Assembly: GCA_032717465.1 (NCBI GenBank)
Contig: CM064712.1
Span: 24,577,432-24,641,431, forward strand
Length of the DNA stretch: 64,000 bases
From: Coenobita brevimanus
Taxonomy: Eukaryota; Arthropoda; Malacostraca; Decapoda; Coenobitidae
Reading direction: 5' to 3'
A model generated the notes under the pieces. The model was given only the letters and a program-made list of their open reading frames with translations, ran no database searches and was not told the origin of the DNA. Both the position numbers and the translations under genes were made by a program. Positions 19,780 through 31,005 of this stretch are shown in pieces (the first letter of the stretch is position 1; each line of letters opens with the position of its first letter).

Positions 19780-22700
19780 CCCCTACACCGCGGGCTTGTT
19801 TACCAGTGACTTGCGTGTCCCGCGGGGTTATTCGGGCTCCGACAGACTCTCAAAAAATATTTGCCAAAAATCAGTTATTAGTCCTAGAATAATAAAATTA
19901 CATATGCTTATGGCACATACCTTCAGCTTTCTCCTGGAATGATTATTGAGCCTTCGTCGGTTACCGTAGGACTTGTGGAGACCTCTGAAGCAGGGTAACG
20001 AAGTCTCCACTTTACACTTCCCGACAGCCCGTAATATGATTACCACAGCCAGATACAAACACTATAAACACTATTCTACAATCTTCAAGTAGTTTGGGAT
20101 CCATACTCCAAAAAAAAAAAACTGTGAAAGCAATGGAAATTACGAGCGCGTCTGATCGTCGCACTTGCGCTAGTTAGCTCTATGCACTCTGTCACTTATT
20201 ATTCATAAAACCCCTCACACTTTATATTTCTATTACTATATCATACCTAAATATATCTGGAGTCTTTCTCCATAAGTTTCCTTCAGTCGTATTAGTTTAT
20301 TGTCACTGAAGTCATTCAATTTTTCATTCAGTAAAATACATAGAGAGCCACGGATTCACTTTCACTGTTATAACATAAATTATTTGTACTCATATTCTTA
20401 TATTACTAATTACTTACATTACTATTTACATTTTCTATTCTGTTTTCAATATTTACCCTGCTATTTTACTTACACTATGTTATTCACTGTCACTTTCAGT
20501 AAGATAAAACTATAATACACTGTTCAATCATATGAACTGAACATCCATTGCTTTCACCTGCTATTTACACATTATTTACACATTATTTCCAAATAATTCT
20601 GCTTCCAAACTTGCACTGTTAGAACTGCTTCTGGCTGTGGTAATCGAAGAAGCAGGTAACACAGAGGGGAACCTGGCACTCAACGCACTGCCAAGAGGTG
20701 CGTTTATGCTCAGGTGTGCGGCGGGTGGTATGTGCACACACCTGACACCTGCGAATCGCAGCCTTCCTTTTCCCTGTGGCAGGCATTAGCTCCAGTCTGT
20801 GCCGATCCATATACGCCCTCTGCTCAAGTCGGTCGGGAAGTGTTACTGGATGGCGCCTTGGAGTTGCTGCTGTCACCCTACCATATCTTTCCAGCAGCTG
20901 CTGGACACAAGTCCTGGCGAACAACCTCAGGGAGAAGGACTTGGGTGGCTTGACCTTCATCTTGTACAGGATGAAGGCGTTCAGCATCGTCATATCTATC
21001 AGATGCAGAAAAACTTTCCTGTACCACCTAGTATTCTTCCTGAGGCAGTCGATCTCACCAATCATCATGTCGGACTTGTCCACCAGCCGCATGTTGATAT
21101 TATAGTCCAACACAGCATCAGGTTTCATCACAGGTTCGCCTGTCCTACGGTCGACCTTCCCACTGTCTCTCATTTCTTCCTTATGTACGGTGGTGAGCAT
21201 GTGCATGACCTTCTTGTCATGCCACTGTATTGCCAGCATCTTCTCAGACTTGCGTAGGTGCACGTCTCCTCGCTGCGAGGTTCCCGCCTCTGGGAATTTG
21301 GGGAAGTGGGCACGATTACTTTTCACAGTGCCGCAGGAGCCAATGCCGTGCTCAGAAAGGTATTTGGCAAGTTTCGGTGCTGTATAGTAATTGTCTGTAT
21401 ACAGCACATGATTCCCACCAAAATACTTTTCTAGGAGCACTTTCACTACACAGCCTGAGAAGCCAAGGGGGTGTATTTTATCGAGATCGACAGTGCTGGC
21501 TGAATATACGACGAAGTCAAGGATGTACCCCGTCTTACAGTTGCACAGTACAAAGAACTTAATTCCAAAGCGATGACGTTTGCTTGGAATGTACTGAACA
21601 AACCGAAGACGTCCTCTGAACAAAACCAAGGATTCGTCAATGACAACTTTCTGAAAGGGGTGGAAGAATGACATAAACTTATCCTTCATTCTGCTCAGAA
21701 TCTCCCGGATCTTCCAGAGTGGGTCGGTTTGGGAAGGTACATCGTTGTCGGCAAAGTGCAGGTTTCCCATGATGTTCCGGAAGCGATCTCTGGCCATGAA
21801 CTTATTGAAGGTGGGTGAGGGTAGTAAGGGGTCCATGGACCAGTATTCTTCCAACTCATGCTTCTTGGAGTGTGGCATGAGAAGCATGAGGGCAAAGAAC
21901 ACATACAGCTCCTGCACTCCCAGCATGGACCACTGTTGCATCTTGGCTGCACCTGTACCACTTGCAGCACGTTGTGATTCATACCTGTTGGTTTCATCAC
22001 ATATGTGCTGCATGACTTCGTCATCTAGGAAGGCCAAAAGGTAGTCGACACACTCAGCATTTTCGTCCATAGTGAAGGCAGGCTGAACTCCTGAGGAGCT
22101 CTCATCAAAAACTAGATTTTCGGGCACAAAATCTGACCCTTCCGTCCACGCGAAGGCATCCAGGATTCCCTGTCGTGGCAGTGTAGGGCGGGTGGTGGTG
22201 GTGGTGGTGGAGGTTGGCTGTGAGGGAAGTTTATCTCGGTCAAGGTCACTCACACTGACCCTAGGTTGCCGTACAGCACTAGCAGCCCTTACCCTACTAG
22301 CTACACTACTTTTCACTCTCCTTGATTTACCTCTACCTCTACGGCCTGCCTTCACTGTTGATGCTGGTGGTGACTCTGACGATGAAGACTCCGGAGATAA
22401 CTCAGCCGATGATGATGAAGAGATGAGTAAAGTGGGGCTTGGGGAACGGGGAGGTGAATGCACTCGTGACTCATGGCGGGCTGGGTCATGTGGGGGCATT
22501 GTTCTGGGGCTAACACGCCGCCTTTTCACTCCCTTCCCAAATTCTTGTCCTTGCTGCACTAAAGGCTCCTTTCCCTTGGAGCTAGACACTGATTCACTTA
22601 CTGTAGCACTCGTTGTTGCTGTTTCTGGCGCGATAACCTCACCCGGCTCATCACACGATTCACCCGAATCGTCATAGTCACTGTCCATCATTATCATGGA

Positions 22701-23558
22701 CAATTCTGCCAGTTCACGTGCCACTGCAGAGTCACTAAGGCCTTTCCTTCTTGCCTCACCACTTTTCTTAGGAGTAGAGGTCACGGGGCCCTTTGCAATG
22801 GGCGCAGAAGCGGCAGGAATGGCGGGGCGTGAGTGCGACATGGTTTCTCTACAGCGGAGGACAAGGAACTAAATGCCACGGCTTATCTGAGAAGGGAAGG
22901 GTTGACAATGACACTTTAGGCTGACTGCTGCTAACTTACAGGCTAATTTTTTATAGGTAGAAAATCTCAGCAATAAATAAAGAAATAGGTAGTTCCAGGT
23001 GAATATAAATGTCAGTTAGGATTCTCCCTTCCTTTCTGATATATATTTTTATTACAGACATCGATTACAATGCATAAATCAAAGGGGAAATTACCGTGGT
23101 AATGTAACGAATGAATGCACGTGAGGTTTTGTCAGGTGATAATTAGCCAATTTCTGGTGTATAACACTATCACTTACCTGTTTTTTTTTTTGTATATATT
23201 ATTTTGTATAAGTATAGGGCATAGGGCTTATTTCAAGGGATGAGATCTGTGGAAAAATCAGGGGGAAATTTGCGTAGCGCAGCGCGGCGTGGGAGGTGAG
23301 AGGACAGGGTAATGGAGGGCGGGTAGGGAGGGGAGTCACGAAGGGGGTAAAATCGCTAAATTGTCAACAATGGATGGGAGTACAGATGAGATTTGGAGTG
23401 CTGACTAGTGTTGGACATTGGCAGTACTGATAGATGATACAAGCCACCACTTGAGAGCCCGGGATAATTCAAAATAACACAGAATCACAAAAGTGACGCC
23501 CCGCGGTATGATCCATTGTGGCCGAGCGTCACGAAAGTGACGCCCCGCGGTTAAGGGG
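19780..23558 (-). mobile_element. piggyBac-family DNA transposon, structurally complete
   Basis: The element is 3,779 bp. The termini are inverted: CCCCTACACCGCGGG at the left and, on the other strand, CCCCTTAACCGCGGG at the right (13 of 15 match). Both sides carry the TTAA target duplication typical of piggyBac (19776-19779 and 23559-23562). The right subterminal region holds a direct repeat of AAGTGACGCCCCGCGGT (about 23491 and 23535). It carries one uninterrupted transposase gene on the minus strand. It has inserted into an RTE fragment whose two halves rejoin across the TTAA. Confidence 0.93.
20619..22841 (-). CDS. piggyBac transposase (DDE_Tnp_1_7), 740 aa, intact
   Basis: This enzyme excises and reinserts the element at TTAA sites in the nucleus. 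Residues 1-225 are Ser/Pro/Arg-rich and disordered with basic clusters (KRRR at 106). The catalytic domain spans about 260-630. Candidate catalytic aspartates are D402 (VVIDESLVLFRGR), D483 (LYTDNYYTA) and D588 (MRLVDKSDMM). Their spacing of 81 and 105 residues is close to that of the classical enzyme. The C-terminus (699-735) is a cysteine-rich domain with CxxC pairs at 699/702, 719/722 and 727/730 plus late histidine, as in family members that bind the element ends. The ATG is at 22841 and no frame disruption is seen. Length is slightly above the usual 550-650 residues because of the long N-terminal tail. It looks functional, although only sequence integrity supports that. Confidence 0.92.
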   Translation of the reverse strand: MSHSRPAIPAASAPIAKGPVTSTPKKSGEARRKGLSDSAVARELAELSMIMMDSDYDDSGESCDEPGEVIAPETATTSATVSESVSSSKGKEPLVQQGQEFGKGVKRRRVSPRTMPPHDPARHESRVHSPPRSPSPTLLISSSSSAELSPESSSSESPPASTVKAGRRGRGKSRRVKSSVASRVRAASAVRQPRVSVSDLDRDKLPSQPTSTTTTTTRPTLPRQGILDAFAWTEGSDFVPENLVFDESSSGVQPAFTMDENAECVDYLLAFLDDEVMQHICDETNRYESQRAASGTGAAKMQQWSMLGVQELYVFFALMLLMPHSKKHELEEYWSMDPLLPSPTFNKFMARDRFRNIMGNLHFADNDVPSQTDPLWKIREILSRMKDKFMSFFHPFQKVVIDESLVLFRGRLRFVQYIPSKRHRFGIKFFVLCNCKTGYILDFVVYSASTVDLDKIHPLGFSGCVVKVLLEKYFGGNHVLYTDNYYTAPKLAKYLSEHGIGSCGTVKSNRAHFPKFPEAGTSQRGDVHLRKSEKMLAIQWHDKKVMHMLTTVHKEEMRDSGKVDRRTGEPVMKPDAVLDYNINMRLVDKSDMMIGEIDCLRKNTRWYRKVFLHLIDMTMLNAFILYKMKVKPPKSFSLRLFARTCVQQLLERYGRVTAATPRRHPVTLPDRLEQRAYMDRHRLELMPATGKRKAAIRRCQVCAHTTRRTPEHKRTSWQCVECQVPLCVTCFFDYHSQKQF

Positions 23559-23582
23559 TTAAGGCGTCTGACAATAGATAGA
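23559..23582 (+). pseudogene. Right remainder of the RTE-2 copy interrupted by piggyBac
   Basis: TTAAGGCGTCTGACAATAGATAG is the 3' terminus of the RTE-2 family, as seen intact at 37034-37056 and 56186-56206. It directly follows the piggyBac right TTAA and completes the copy that begins at 19571. Confidence 0.85.
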
Positions 23583-23638
23583 ATCTTTTAGTAATAACAG
23601 GTGTGAGGAAAGGTAGCCAGTGTGGCAGAGTCGAATAT

Positions 23639-26600
23639 CTATCTATATATCTACTGCCATAGCCTCAATCCCGTTCGGGGTGGCAACAAACAAATCTCCT
23701 CCACGTCGCCCTGTCCCTGGCCATTTCACTGCCCTGCTCCCAACTCACACCCCCCTCTCTCATATACCTCTCTACCCCATCCCTCCATCTCATCCATAGC
23801 CTCCCCCTCCCTCTCCCCCATTCCACCTCACTCACATACACTCTCCTCGTCAGTCTTTCACCCTCCATCCTCTCCACATGGCCAAACCACCTCAGTGTGT
23901 TCCTCCTAACGCTTCCTATCACATCCACATCTACACCACAACGCTCCTTTATATCCTCAATTGTCAGCCTGTCTCTCCGTGAGACTCCACAGGCTCCTCT
24001 TAAATAACTCATTTCCACTGCTCTCACTCTTGACTTGTGTCCTTCCAATAACGTCCAAGCTTCACTTCCATGCGATAGAGTTGGTATCACAATACTGTCA
24101 TGTAGTAACTTTTTCACTTCCATGATCACTTCCCTGTTTCTTAACACTGCTTTCAAGGAACCAGCAACCTTTCTTCCCTGCTGTACCCTTTCAAGCACTT
24201 CACCCACCAAACCTCCATCCTTACTCATCACACTACCCAAGTATTTAAACGTACTCACATTTTCCAATTCCTCACCATCCAACCTCGCTGTACATTCACT
24301 GACTTCACCTCCCTCAAAGACCATCACTTTACTCTTCCCTAGATTCACCTTTAGATTCCGTTTCTTACACACACTCCCAGATTCGTCCACCAAGCCCTGC
24401 AGCTCCCCTTCGTCTTCACTCAACAACACAGTATCATCTGCAAACAACAGTACAGGGAGTTTCCAAACACTACCCTCCCTCACTAGGGCCACTCCAACAT
24501 CCACTACCCTACCTTGTACCTCTTTTATTACCCCATCCATGTACAGATTGAACAACCATGGAGACATGACACATCCCTGTTTCAAACCAACCTTCAAAGA
24601 GAAAAATTCACTCAGTTCACCATCCACATGCACTGCAGCCTTAGCACCATCCTACATACTCTTCACAGCATTCAACAACTTCCCATCTACTCCACATAAT
24701 CTTAATACTTTCCACAATCCTTGTCCATCCACCCTGTCATATGCTTTCTCCAAATCCATGAAGGCCGCATACAACTTCTTTCCCTTCTCTAAAAACTTTT
24801 CCACTAAAGATCTAAGAATGAATATCTGATCTACCCAACCCCTTCCCTTCCTAAAGCCTCCCTGTTCTTCTCCAACTAATTTCTCTGTTCTTTCTCTAAC
24901 TCTGTCAATAAGTATCCTACCATACACTTTTCCTATTATACTAAGAAGACAAATGCCCCTATGATTACCACACACTTCTTTTTCCCCTTTTCCTTTGTAC
25001 AAGGGAATAATTATACCTGACTTCCAATCCTCCGGGACTCTATCTTCTTCCCAGGCCAATCTGCACATCTTCCACATCCATTCCACTACTATCTCTCCCC
25101 CATGCTTCAGCTTTTCACCACACACTCCATCAATTCCTGGGGCTTTCCCCGATTTAACTTTCTTCATTGCTTCCACAACTTCTATCCTACTGATTTCTTC
25201 CTGTCTTCTCACCTCCCTCCTTCTCCCAGCCATTCCCCAGCCACTTATACTCGCATTACTTCCATCCTCTATGTTCAACAATTCCTTAAAGTGTTCTCTC
25301 CATCTGCTCACTTTTTCTCCCTTCTCCACTAGTAATCTACCATTTTTATCTTTCACTCCCCTGCTAACGTCACTTCCGCCCTGTCTTACTCTCTTCACCT
25401 CTTTCCAGAACATTTTCTTACAGTCCCTCCACTTTACACTCAAATTCCTTCCAAATTCCTCATCCACTCAATTCTTACTCTCTCTTACTAATCTTTTCAC
25501 CTCTCTCTTTCTTTCTACAAATAACTCTCTCTTCCGCCTCTCAGCTTCTTCCACGCCCCTATTTCTCATCCATTCATTGTATGCCTTCTTCTTTTGTGCC
25601 ACAGCCTGTCTCACCTCTTCATTCCGCCACGCTGTTCCTTGCACCCCCCTCCGTCTTCTCTTCTTCTCACACAACACATCACATGCTGCACATATTTCTT
25701 CTGTGAATATCCTGCACACACCTTCCACGTCCCCCATCTGCTCCAATTCATATTTGCCCAATCGTTCCTCCACTTCTCTCTTATATTCTGCCTTTTTCTC
25801 ATCCTCTTGTAACCTTTCCACTCTCCTTGCAACTACTCCTTCTTCCCGTCCTTCCCTTCTTCTATTTCTCCATCTTAATTGGATCTTGATTCTGGCCACC
25901 ACCAAGTAGTGGTCAGAAAGTCCACTCCCCCAACCTCTTTAAGCTCTTGCATCCATTACACATCTTTGCATCCTTTCATCCACACACACATAATCAATCA
26001 TTGCCTTTCTTTCATTCAGTTCACCACCCACCCTTCTCATAACTCGCCATGTATACCTGTGGATCATTTTATGCCTGAAGAAGGTATTGGCTATCACCAA
26101 CCCCCTCCCAGCACAAATGTCCACTAATGCACTGCCATTCTCATCTATCTCAGCAGGCACACCCCACTCACCAACTATTCCATCCACCTTCACATACCCT
26201 ACTTTACCATTCATATCACCAATCAAAAACACTCTCTCATTCCTTCCAAACTTTTCCATGCACACTTCCACATTTGTCCAGAACTCTTCTATCACTCTGC
26301 TTGCACGATCTTGCATTGGCGCATACACGCACACAATCGCCCACATTTGTATTCCAACTTTCAATCTTACCCACACAATCCTTGACCCAACTGATCCATA
26401 CTCTCTTATGTTCTTCTTCCATCTTTTACTCACAACTATACACACTCCTTTTGCCCTCTCATTCTCACCTACTCCTGCACATATACCCCATCCATACTCC
26501 CATTCTCTCACACTCTCACCTTTCCATTTAGTTTCAGTTACTGCACATACATCAACTTTCGCACCCTGAAGCACCTGGACAATCTCTCTCTCTTTCACCT

Positions 26601-26827
26601 CATCATTCGCACCTCTTACATTCCATGTTGCAATTACCATGTCCTTTGTCCGGTCCTTGGTCGTCATCTTTTGGTCAGTCCTTGTCCGAGGCTTCTTGTT
26701 TGTCTTTTTAGTTAGTTGTTTTCCGGGGGGGGGGCACTAACCCTTCGCCAACCCTTTTAGTCACCTTGTACGACAAGCAGGGATACTGGGGGAGCATTCT
26801 TGAAAACCCCCCCTACCCCCAGGGGGT
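23639..26827 (-). mobile_element. RTE-like LINE, full length with target duplication (RTE-2)
   Basis: The element is flanked by a perfect 10-bp direct repeat AGTCGAATAT (23629-23638 and 26828-26837). On the minus strand it starts with a C-run/G-run end, has a 5' UTR with the same TTTTAGTCACCTTGTACGAC-type block as RTE-1, one long coding region (26667 to 23665) and a short TATC/GATA tail at 23639-23652. Truncated relatives lie at 15019, 19571, 36849 and 55985. Confidence 0.93.
23665..26667 (-). pseudogene. RTE-2 endonuclease-reverse transcriptase with three in-frame stops
   Basis: The region is 1,001 codons long in one frame with no frameshift. It is interrupted only by TAA at 25939-25941, TGA at 25468-25470 and TAG at 24652-24654. 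Part one (26667-25939) is the endonuclease: ATWNVRGANDE, VTETKWKG, GDMNGKVG. SDHYLV follows just after the first stop. Part two (25905-25468) is the linker. Part three (25467-24652) holds the reverse transcriptase start: LYKGKGEK, RGICLLSIIGKVYGR, FMDLEKAYDRVD. Part four (24633-23665) has GLKQGCVMSPWLF, the catalytic LFADD, the RWFGHVERM motif and WRDGVERYM. All known catalytic motifs survive. Three point changes in an otherwise clean copy with an exact duplication suggest a young dead insertion. Confidence 0.9.
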
Positions 26828-27116
26828 AGTCGAATATAATATCGAAATAACACCAAAGACTTAAAATCAAGCCTGTATCAATCCCCATAATATGCACGCG
26901 AGTTTAACACAACACAGTTTATGAATAACATGTAAATAATTATATACTGTCAATGTGGATATGTCAAAAGCGTTTACTGAGTGGTACTGGAGTGATGCAA
27001 AATTCTTCTCAGCATTCCATCGCTTATTTTCAGCGCAAAATCAGTAGTGGATATTTTGCAAGGATTGATTTATGAACCCACACTTGAAAAAGCATGATTT
27101 ACACACTTGCTTCTGG

Positions 27117-27118
<2 letters not shown>
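26828..27118. other. No gene seen
   Basis: AT-rich sequence starting with the right target duplication of RTE-2. No frame or repeat family was recognised. Confidence 0.45.
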
Positions 27119-27170
<52 letters not shown>

Positions 27171-27255
27171 TTAAGAAGGAAAAGAAAACAATACAATGCA
27201 AGTGAGGAAGACAGATTTTAAGTTCAACTAAATGACATGAACACACACACACACA

Positions 27256-27309
<54 letters not shown>
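27119..27309. repeat. (GA)n and (CA)n microsatellites
   Basis: GA units lie at 27119-27168 and CA units at 27241-27309, separated by 70 bp of ordinary sequence. Confidence 0.96.
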
Positions 27310-27311
<2 letters not shown>

Positions 27312-27536
27312 GCAATTTTCACTTTACGTTCAAAGCCTAGTCGTGTTTACATGGGTCAGCTTCCTTTCCGCTGTTATGTAAGGTGTGGTATTTATGAAAG
27401 TAACCTGTTAAGCTTAGAAGGGAAGGAGAAGAAAAGGAGGAATTCAGATTAGAATGCAGAAATAGGTTTTTGGTGTTGGAAACGTTGGAAGAGGGGGAGA
27501 GAAGTGTAGATGAGATGTGGGAGGATGTGAACAGTT

Positions 27537-28640
27537 TTGCATGAGACTGCTGAATGTACGATTGGAAGGAGACATAGATTCAGGAGAAAGAAATGGATAT
27601 CAGAGGAAACGTGGGATATGATAAAAAAGAGAGGTGAGGCTAAATTGGGGAGTGAGATGCAATGCGTTGATGTACGAGAGATTGAATTAGCAAGAGCTGT
27701 GTACTGGAGTTTGAATTCAGAAGTAAGAAGGTTAGCTAGGAGAGATAAAAGAAGATGTGTGGATGAAAAGGTTGCAGAGACTGAAATCTTAATAAACAAA
27801 AATGATGGACAGAGTCAAAGAATAGCATATGAATCGATTAGAGAACTGAGTGGTAATGCAGGTAAACAAAAGGAAATACCAATTAGAGACAGGGAAGGAA
27901 ATTTATTGACCAAAGATGGAGATATTAAAAACAGATGGAAAGAGCATTTTGAGACAGTTCTTAATAGACCAATACCACCAGAAGAGGATATACCGTCTGC
28001 TCAGGAAGATTTAAATATAGAAACAGGAGAGTTGAGGCTTGCAGAAGTGGAGAAAGCAGTAAAACAGTTAAAGAATAATAAGGCACCAGGGGAGGATGGT
28101 TTATTTCCGGAAATGTTTAAAGTGGAGGGGGATAGATTAATAATGATCTTGACCAAGCTATTCAATAAGATAAGGGTGATGGGGTTACTACCATCAGTTT
28201 GGAAGAATGGTGTAATTGTTAAAGTTCCGAAGAAGGGAGACCTGAGTGAATGTGGTAATTGGAGGGGAATCTCTTTGTCACCGATAGCTTTGAAAGTTTT
28301 CAGTAGAGTGTTGTTAAATAGGTTGGAGCCGGTGGTTGAGGGTATTCTGAGGGATGAACAGGCTGGTTTTAGAAAGGGACGTGGTTGCAATGATCAGATC
28401 TTTATAGTTAGGCATTTGATGCAGCAAGTTAATGAAATGAGAGTACCGTTAAGTCTTTGTTTTGTTGATTTTGAAAAGGCTTTTGATAGTGTTTCGAGAG
28501 AGACTATGGGGAAGATCATGAGACATTATGGAATACCAGAGGAGTTTGTGAGGGTCATTATGAACATGCATGAAGACACATTTTGTAAAGTGATGGTTGA
28601 TGGTTGTCTGAGTGATTCGTTTGAAGTCAAGTCCGAGTAA
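27537..28640 (+). pseudogene. LINE-3 reverse transcriptase, N-terminal part
   Basis: The frame carries a basic linker (RRHRFRRKKWISEETW), KNNKAPGEDGL, KKGDLSECGNWRGISL, EQAGFRKGRGCNDQIF and FVDFEKAFDSVSRE, the early reverse transcriptase blocks. It enters from another frame near 27537 and leaves by a stop at 28638 just before the GG(V)LSP block. A shift of one base at about 28630 restores VIQGGVLSPLLF. It is inactive as it stands. Confidence 0.85.
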
Positions 28641-28675
28641 TTCAAGGTGGTGTTCTATCGCCTTTACTATTTATA

Positions 28676-29542
28676 TTGGTCATTGATTACATTATGAAAC
28701 GCGTTGGAACAGAAACCGGTGCAGGTATACTTTGGGGAGAGAACAGGAAACTTTTGGATTTAGATTATGCAGATGATATAGTTTTGATTTGTGATGGGCC
28801 AGAAGAGATGCAGAGAGTGTTGGACTGTTTGGTGAGTGAAGGTCGCAAGGTGGGTTTGGTTATTAATTGTGGAAAAACTGAAATAATCAATATGAATATG
28901 GAAAATGCGCAGGAATGTGTAATTGGAGGTATGGTTGTAAAGCAAGTTGATAGGTTTAAATATTTAGGTACTTATTTAGCCATGGATGGTTCTTTGAACT
29001 TTGAATTCGAGGAAAGGTTAAAGAAGGCTAATCAGGCAATGGGAATGCTTAAAAATATTTGGAATAATAACAATTTCTCTGTGCATACAAAAATCAAACT
29101 TTATAAGGTAATGGTTAGGAGTATCTTAATTTATGGACACGAGTCTTGGTACAGCACAGTGACTATGGAAAATAAATTCTTGGTGTTTGAAAATAAAGCA
29201 CTTAGAAGAATATTAGGAGTTAAGTGGTGGGAAAGGATACCAAATAGTAGAATTAGAGAAATAACGGGAGTGCAGCCGGTCGATGAATATGTTAGGTTCT
29301 CACGATGGAAGTGGCTAGGACATGTGTATAGGAGACAGGGAATAGTACGAGGTACACCAGGGTGGGTGGCACTTGGTAGGAGAGGTAGAGGAAGGCCAAA
29401 AGAGACGTGGGTGAGGACAATGAGACGGGAAGCTGGAGATGAGAGTTGGGGAGATCTTGAGGAGTTAGCACAAGATAGGATGTGGTGGTGTGAGTTCATC
29501 GAGGCCCTATGTATCCCCGAGGGTGCCACAGGAAATGATTGA
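28676..29542 (+). pseudogene. LINE-3 reverse transcriptase, catalytic and C-terminal part
   Basis: The frame is open to its natural stop. It includes LDYADDIVLIC with the catalytic Asp pair, FKYLGTYLAMDG, LYKVMVRSILIYGHESW, the RWKWLGHVYRR motif and RRGRGRPKETWVRT, ending EALCIPEGATGND. The stop TGA (29540-29542) is part of the tail repeat, so the element has essentially no 3' UTR. Confidence 0.87.
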
Positions 29543-29655
29543 TTGATTGATTGAACATAATTTTATTCTCCTTCTGTTTACAAATCGACTTAAGTTAGAG
29601 GCACACGGGAAAAATTATCATCCTAATGCCATGTACATGTTGTCAAATCATATGC

Positions 29656-29723
<68 letters not shown>

Positions 29724-29729
29724 CAGACA
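29656..29729. repeat. (GATA)n microsatellite
   Basis: About 17 GATA units, ending in GACA units. It resembles RTE-2 tails, but no RTE sequence adjoins it. Confidence 0.95.
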
Positions 29730-30240
29730 GATGCAGACTCCCTCTCCTATTGCCCTGTACATATTCTCTCCAAAGTAAAGTGGCCGACTCTCCTCTCCCT
29801 TATGTTATTTTATACACATCACGTCCGCCCCGACCCAGCCCTCTCCCCTCCTGCCTCATCAATCAGGTAATCCAGGCCTGGGGAGGGTGGATTTACCTGT
29901 CCTTACCTGAGCAGTGCAGGGAACAAGCAGGAGGATGGATTACCTTTCTCCTCACTCACACACCGCTCACCCTTCACTTCATCTCCTTTCCCTCGATATG
30001 CATAGCAAGATTATTTCTGAGAAGGTGGGAGAGGTCTGTGTGCTCTGTGTAAAGACTCTCTCTCTCTCTCTCTCTCTCCCTACCTACCTACCTATCTCTA
30101 CATTTGTTTGTTTGTCTGTCTGTCTGTCTCTGTTTCTCTCTGTCTGTGTGCTTACACCTCAATCTAATTTTTTTGGGTATGGGCCAAGTATTGTCTTTTT
30201 ACTCATAGTTAAAATATTACCCCTGACATAGCCGGGACAA
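29730..30240. other. No gene seen; CT and TGTC repeats
   Basis: Open frames here lack splice or start support. CT, CTAC and TGTC repeats lie at 30055-30150. Confidence 0.4.
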
Positions 30241-30261
30241 CTCTAGTACTATATTCCAGTT

Positions 30262-30314
30262 AACGCCAGACAAAATTTTATTCAGCTGAGTGGGCTATAG
30301 GAGCCTGGGAGAGA
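30262..30314 (+). repeat. Family C repeat
   Basis: GTTAACGCCAGACAAAATTT and TATTCAGCTGAGTGGGCTAT followed by AGGAGCCTGGGAG match copies at 16075 (inverted) and 36020. Confidence 0.5.
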
Positions 30315-30716
30315 TAAAGTCATCATACACCTCTATACAACTTGCTTACTCCTGTCACTACAAAAACAACCATTCAACGAGACAGCTTCATGTCAAGAGC
30401 GTAATTAGGTGCCCTTAATTACTGCCTCATCAGGACACTGGATTTCACTTCAAGATTTCATTTGCTGACGCACGAAAATGGATCCAGAATAATGTTTTCT
30501 AGTCATTCAGGAGGTTCACGAGCACAGAAAATCAAAATAAGTTTCAATATTTCATTACTAAAAGTATGGCGTAAAATCAGGATGATGAATGAATGAAAAA
30601 AATCAAGGAGTGGCTAAAATTCACTTACGAAACAGATGCATCTTGTGATCAACGACGTAAACTTAACGTAACTGTGAATATGAATACGTTGTGATTACTC
30701 TTACTGATCGCCCAGT

Positions 30717-31005
30717 AAGAGCATATTTCTCCTGGCACGTCGTAGCCCGTTGAGAGGAAATACGCCTTTGGGCAATGGAATTAGGACTGACTTTCTTCTT
30801 ATACTACGTAGTTTTCATAAATGTGTAAAAGAAGTTGCAGTCTTGCCTGTTATGTAATCTTGTTATAGCATATTTTTCCTGAAGACACATATTCGTCGGG
30901 AACGGCTATGTATTAGGCTACTATTAGTGAGTTAGGACTGATTCCACGATGCATTATCGTCATAACTGTATAAAAGAAAAGGCAATAATTAACCTCCAGA
31001 CCTCG
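30717..31005. repeat. Degenerate tandem duplication, about 147-bp period
   Basis: GCATATTTCTCCTGGCACG at 30721 recurs as GCATATTTTTCCTGAAGAC at 30868. Matching TTAGGACTGA and TGTRTAAAAGAA blocks follow each at similar distances. No gene is seen around it (30315-31936). Confidence 0.55.

Larger units (their letters stand above)
27415..29556 (+). mobile_element. 5'-truncated LINE, RTE-related (LINE-3)
   Basis: The element begins in the linker between endonuclease and reverse transcriptase (FRLECRNRF, then LETLEEGER at about 27440-27510) and has lost the endonuclease. It ends in a (TGAT/TTGA)n tail at 29535-29556. Sequence and layout differ clearly from RTE-1 and RTE-2, so it is a separate family. 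Confidence 0.85.

Noticed and set aside
20714..22677. Plus-strand frames within the piggyBac element
   Set aside because: They overlap the intact transposase in antisense and show no independent signal.
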